Source: Caulobacteraceae bacterium (GTDB taxonomy: Bacteria > Pseudomonadota > Alphaproteobacteria > Caulobacterales > Caulobacteraceae). From it: a stretch of 33,386 bases of DNA. Made by a program: the position numbers and the translations under genes. The stretch is taken from positions 1 to 33,386 of the forward strand of contig JARLIP010000170.1 in assembly GCA_031291685.1 (NCBI GenBank), in the 5' to 3' direction. The notes beneath the pieces are model-generated. The model was not told the DNA's origin. It saw only the letters and a program-made list of their open reading frames with translations, and ran no database searches. How positions within the stretch are numbered: the first letter of the stretch is position 1; every line of letters begins with the position of its first letter. Positions 33,294 through 33,386 of this stretch are shown in pieces.

Positions 33294-33386
33294 CTACGTC
33301 CCCCGGATGACCGACTCCAGCCCGGCGGCGAGGGCCAGCAACGCGCGATCCTCGCCGGTGCGGCCCATCAAGCTCAGGCCCACGGG
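33294..33386 (-). CDS. Probable amidase, C-terminal end only (runs off window)
   Basis: The last 30 codons before a TAG at 33294-33296 read PVGLSLMGRTGEDRALLALA then AGLESVIRGT. This is the standard end of amidase-signature enzymes, where P-x-G-x-x-L-x-G precedes a final helix of Leu/Ala residues. The catalytic Ser-Ser-Lys part lies outside the window. The substrate is unknown, and a short tail gives only moderate certainty. Confidence 0.6.
   Translation of the reverse strand, partial: PVGLSLMGRTGEDRALLALAAGLESVIRGT

Overview
The window is high-GC DNA with closely packed genes on both strands, GTG and TTG starts, overlapping stop/start codons and few Shine-Dalgarno sites. The gene content (tyrosine catabolism block, FecI/FecR with an STN-type TonB receptor, PadR plus siderophore-interacting protein, DUF6880) suggests an alphaproteobacterium, most likely Caulobacteraceae (Caulobacter/Phenylobacterium type). 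That assignment is inferred from protein character, not from a marker gene. No tRNA, rRNA, CRISPR array, transposase or phage gene was seen.

Layout. 1-2.1 kb: the N-terminus of a probable TetR regulator and a flavin monooxygenase with an NTF2-like N-terminal domain (minus strand). 2.2-6.6 kb: an Lrp/AsnC regulator diverges from a phenylalanine/tyrosine degradation operon, phhA-hppD-VOC-fahA, whose cistrons overlap by 4 bases. phhA carries an in-frame amber codon after its iron ligands, and hmgA and maiA are absent. A REP-like palindromic repeat lies beyond fahA. 6.8-9.3 kb: an SDR diverges from a LysR regulator that is followed by a cysteine hydrolase; the intergenic region holds nested inverted repeats. 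9.3-11.5 kb: a Pth2-type peptidyl-tRNA hydrolase, a small unknown, an ApbE flavin transferase and a small EF-hand protein. 11.5-16.4 kb: an AT-richer gap, a small repeat-bearing ORF, then a cell-surface signalling module (ECF sigma, FecR, STN/TonB receptor). 16.4-21.4 kb: a type II-like P-type cation ATPase, an AI-2E/PerM family membrane protein and a lipoprotein. 21.5-27.1 kb: an MmcQ/YjbR protein, a full two-domain ArsA ATPase without other ars genes, a glycine-zipper protein, an exported unknown, a MgtC/DUF4010 membrane protein and a DUF1810 protein. 27.1-31.2 kb: a hybrid histidine kinase diverging from padR-SIP-NTF2, an arrangement resembling E. coli NfeR/NfeF (YqjI/YqjH) metal-responsive ferric reductase control. 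31.2-33.4 kb: a DUF6880 protein, a glutathione peroxidase and the C-terminus of a probable amidase.

Metal and redox themes recur (FecI/FecR/receptor, PadR-SIP, P-type ATPase, ArsA, glutathione peroxidase), but the genes form separate transcription units and there is no sign of one large island. No clearly new multi-gene system was found. The observations most worth following are the amber codon in phhA, the apparently leaderless and palindrome-controlled padR-SIP unit, the orphan ArsA with all three arsenite cysteines, the three 15-base in-frame tandem repeats within 1.2 kb, and the dyad-rich operators of the Lrp and LysR regulators.
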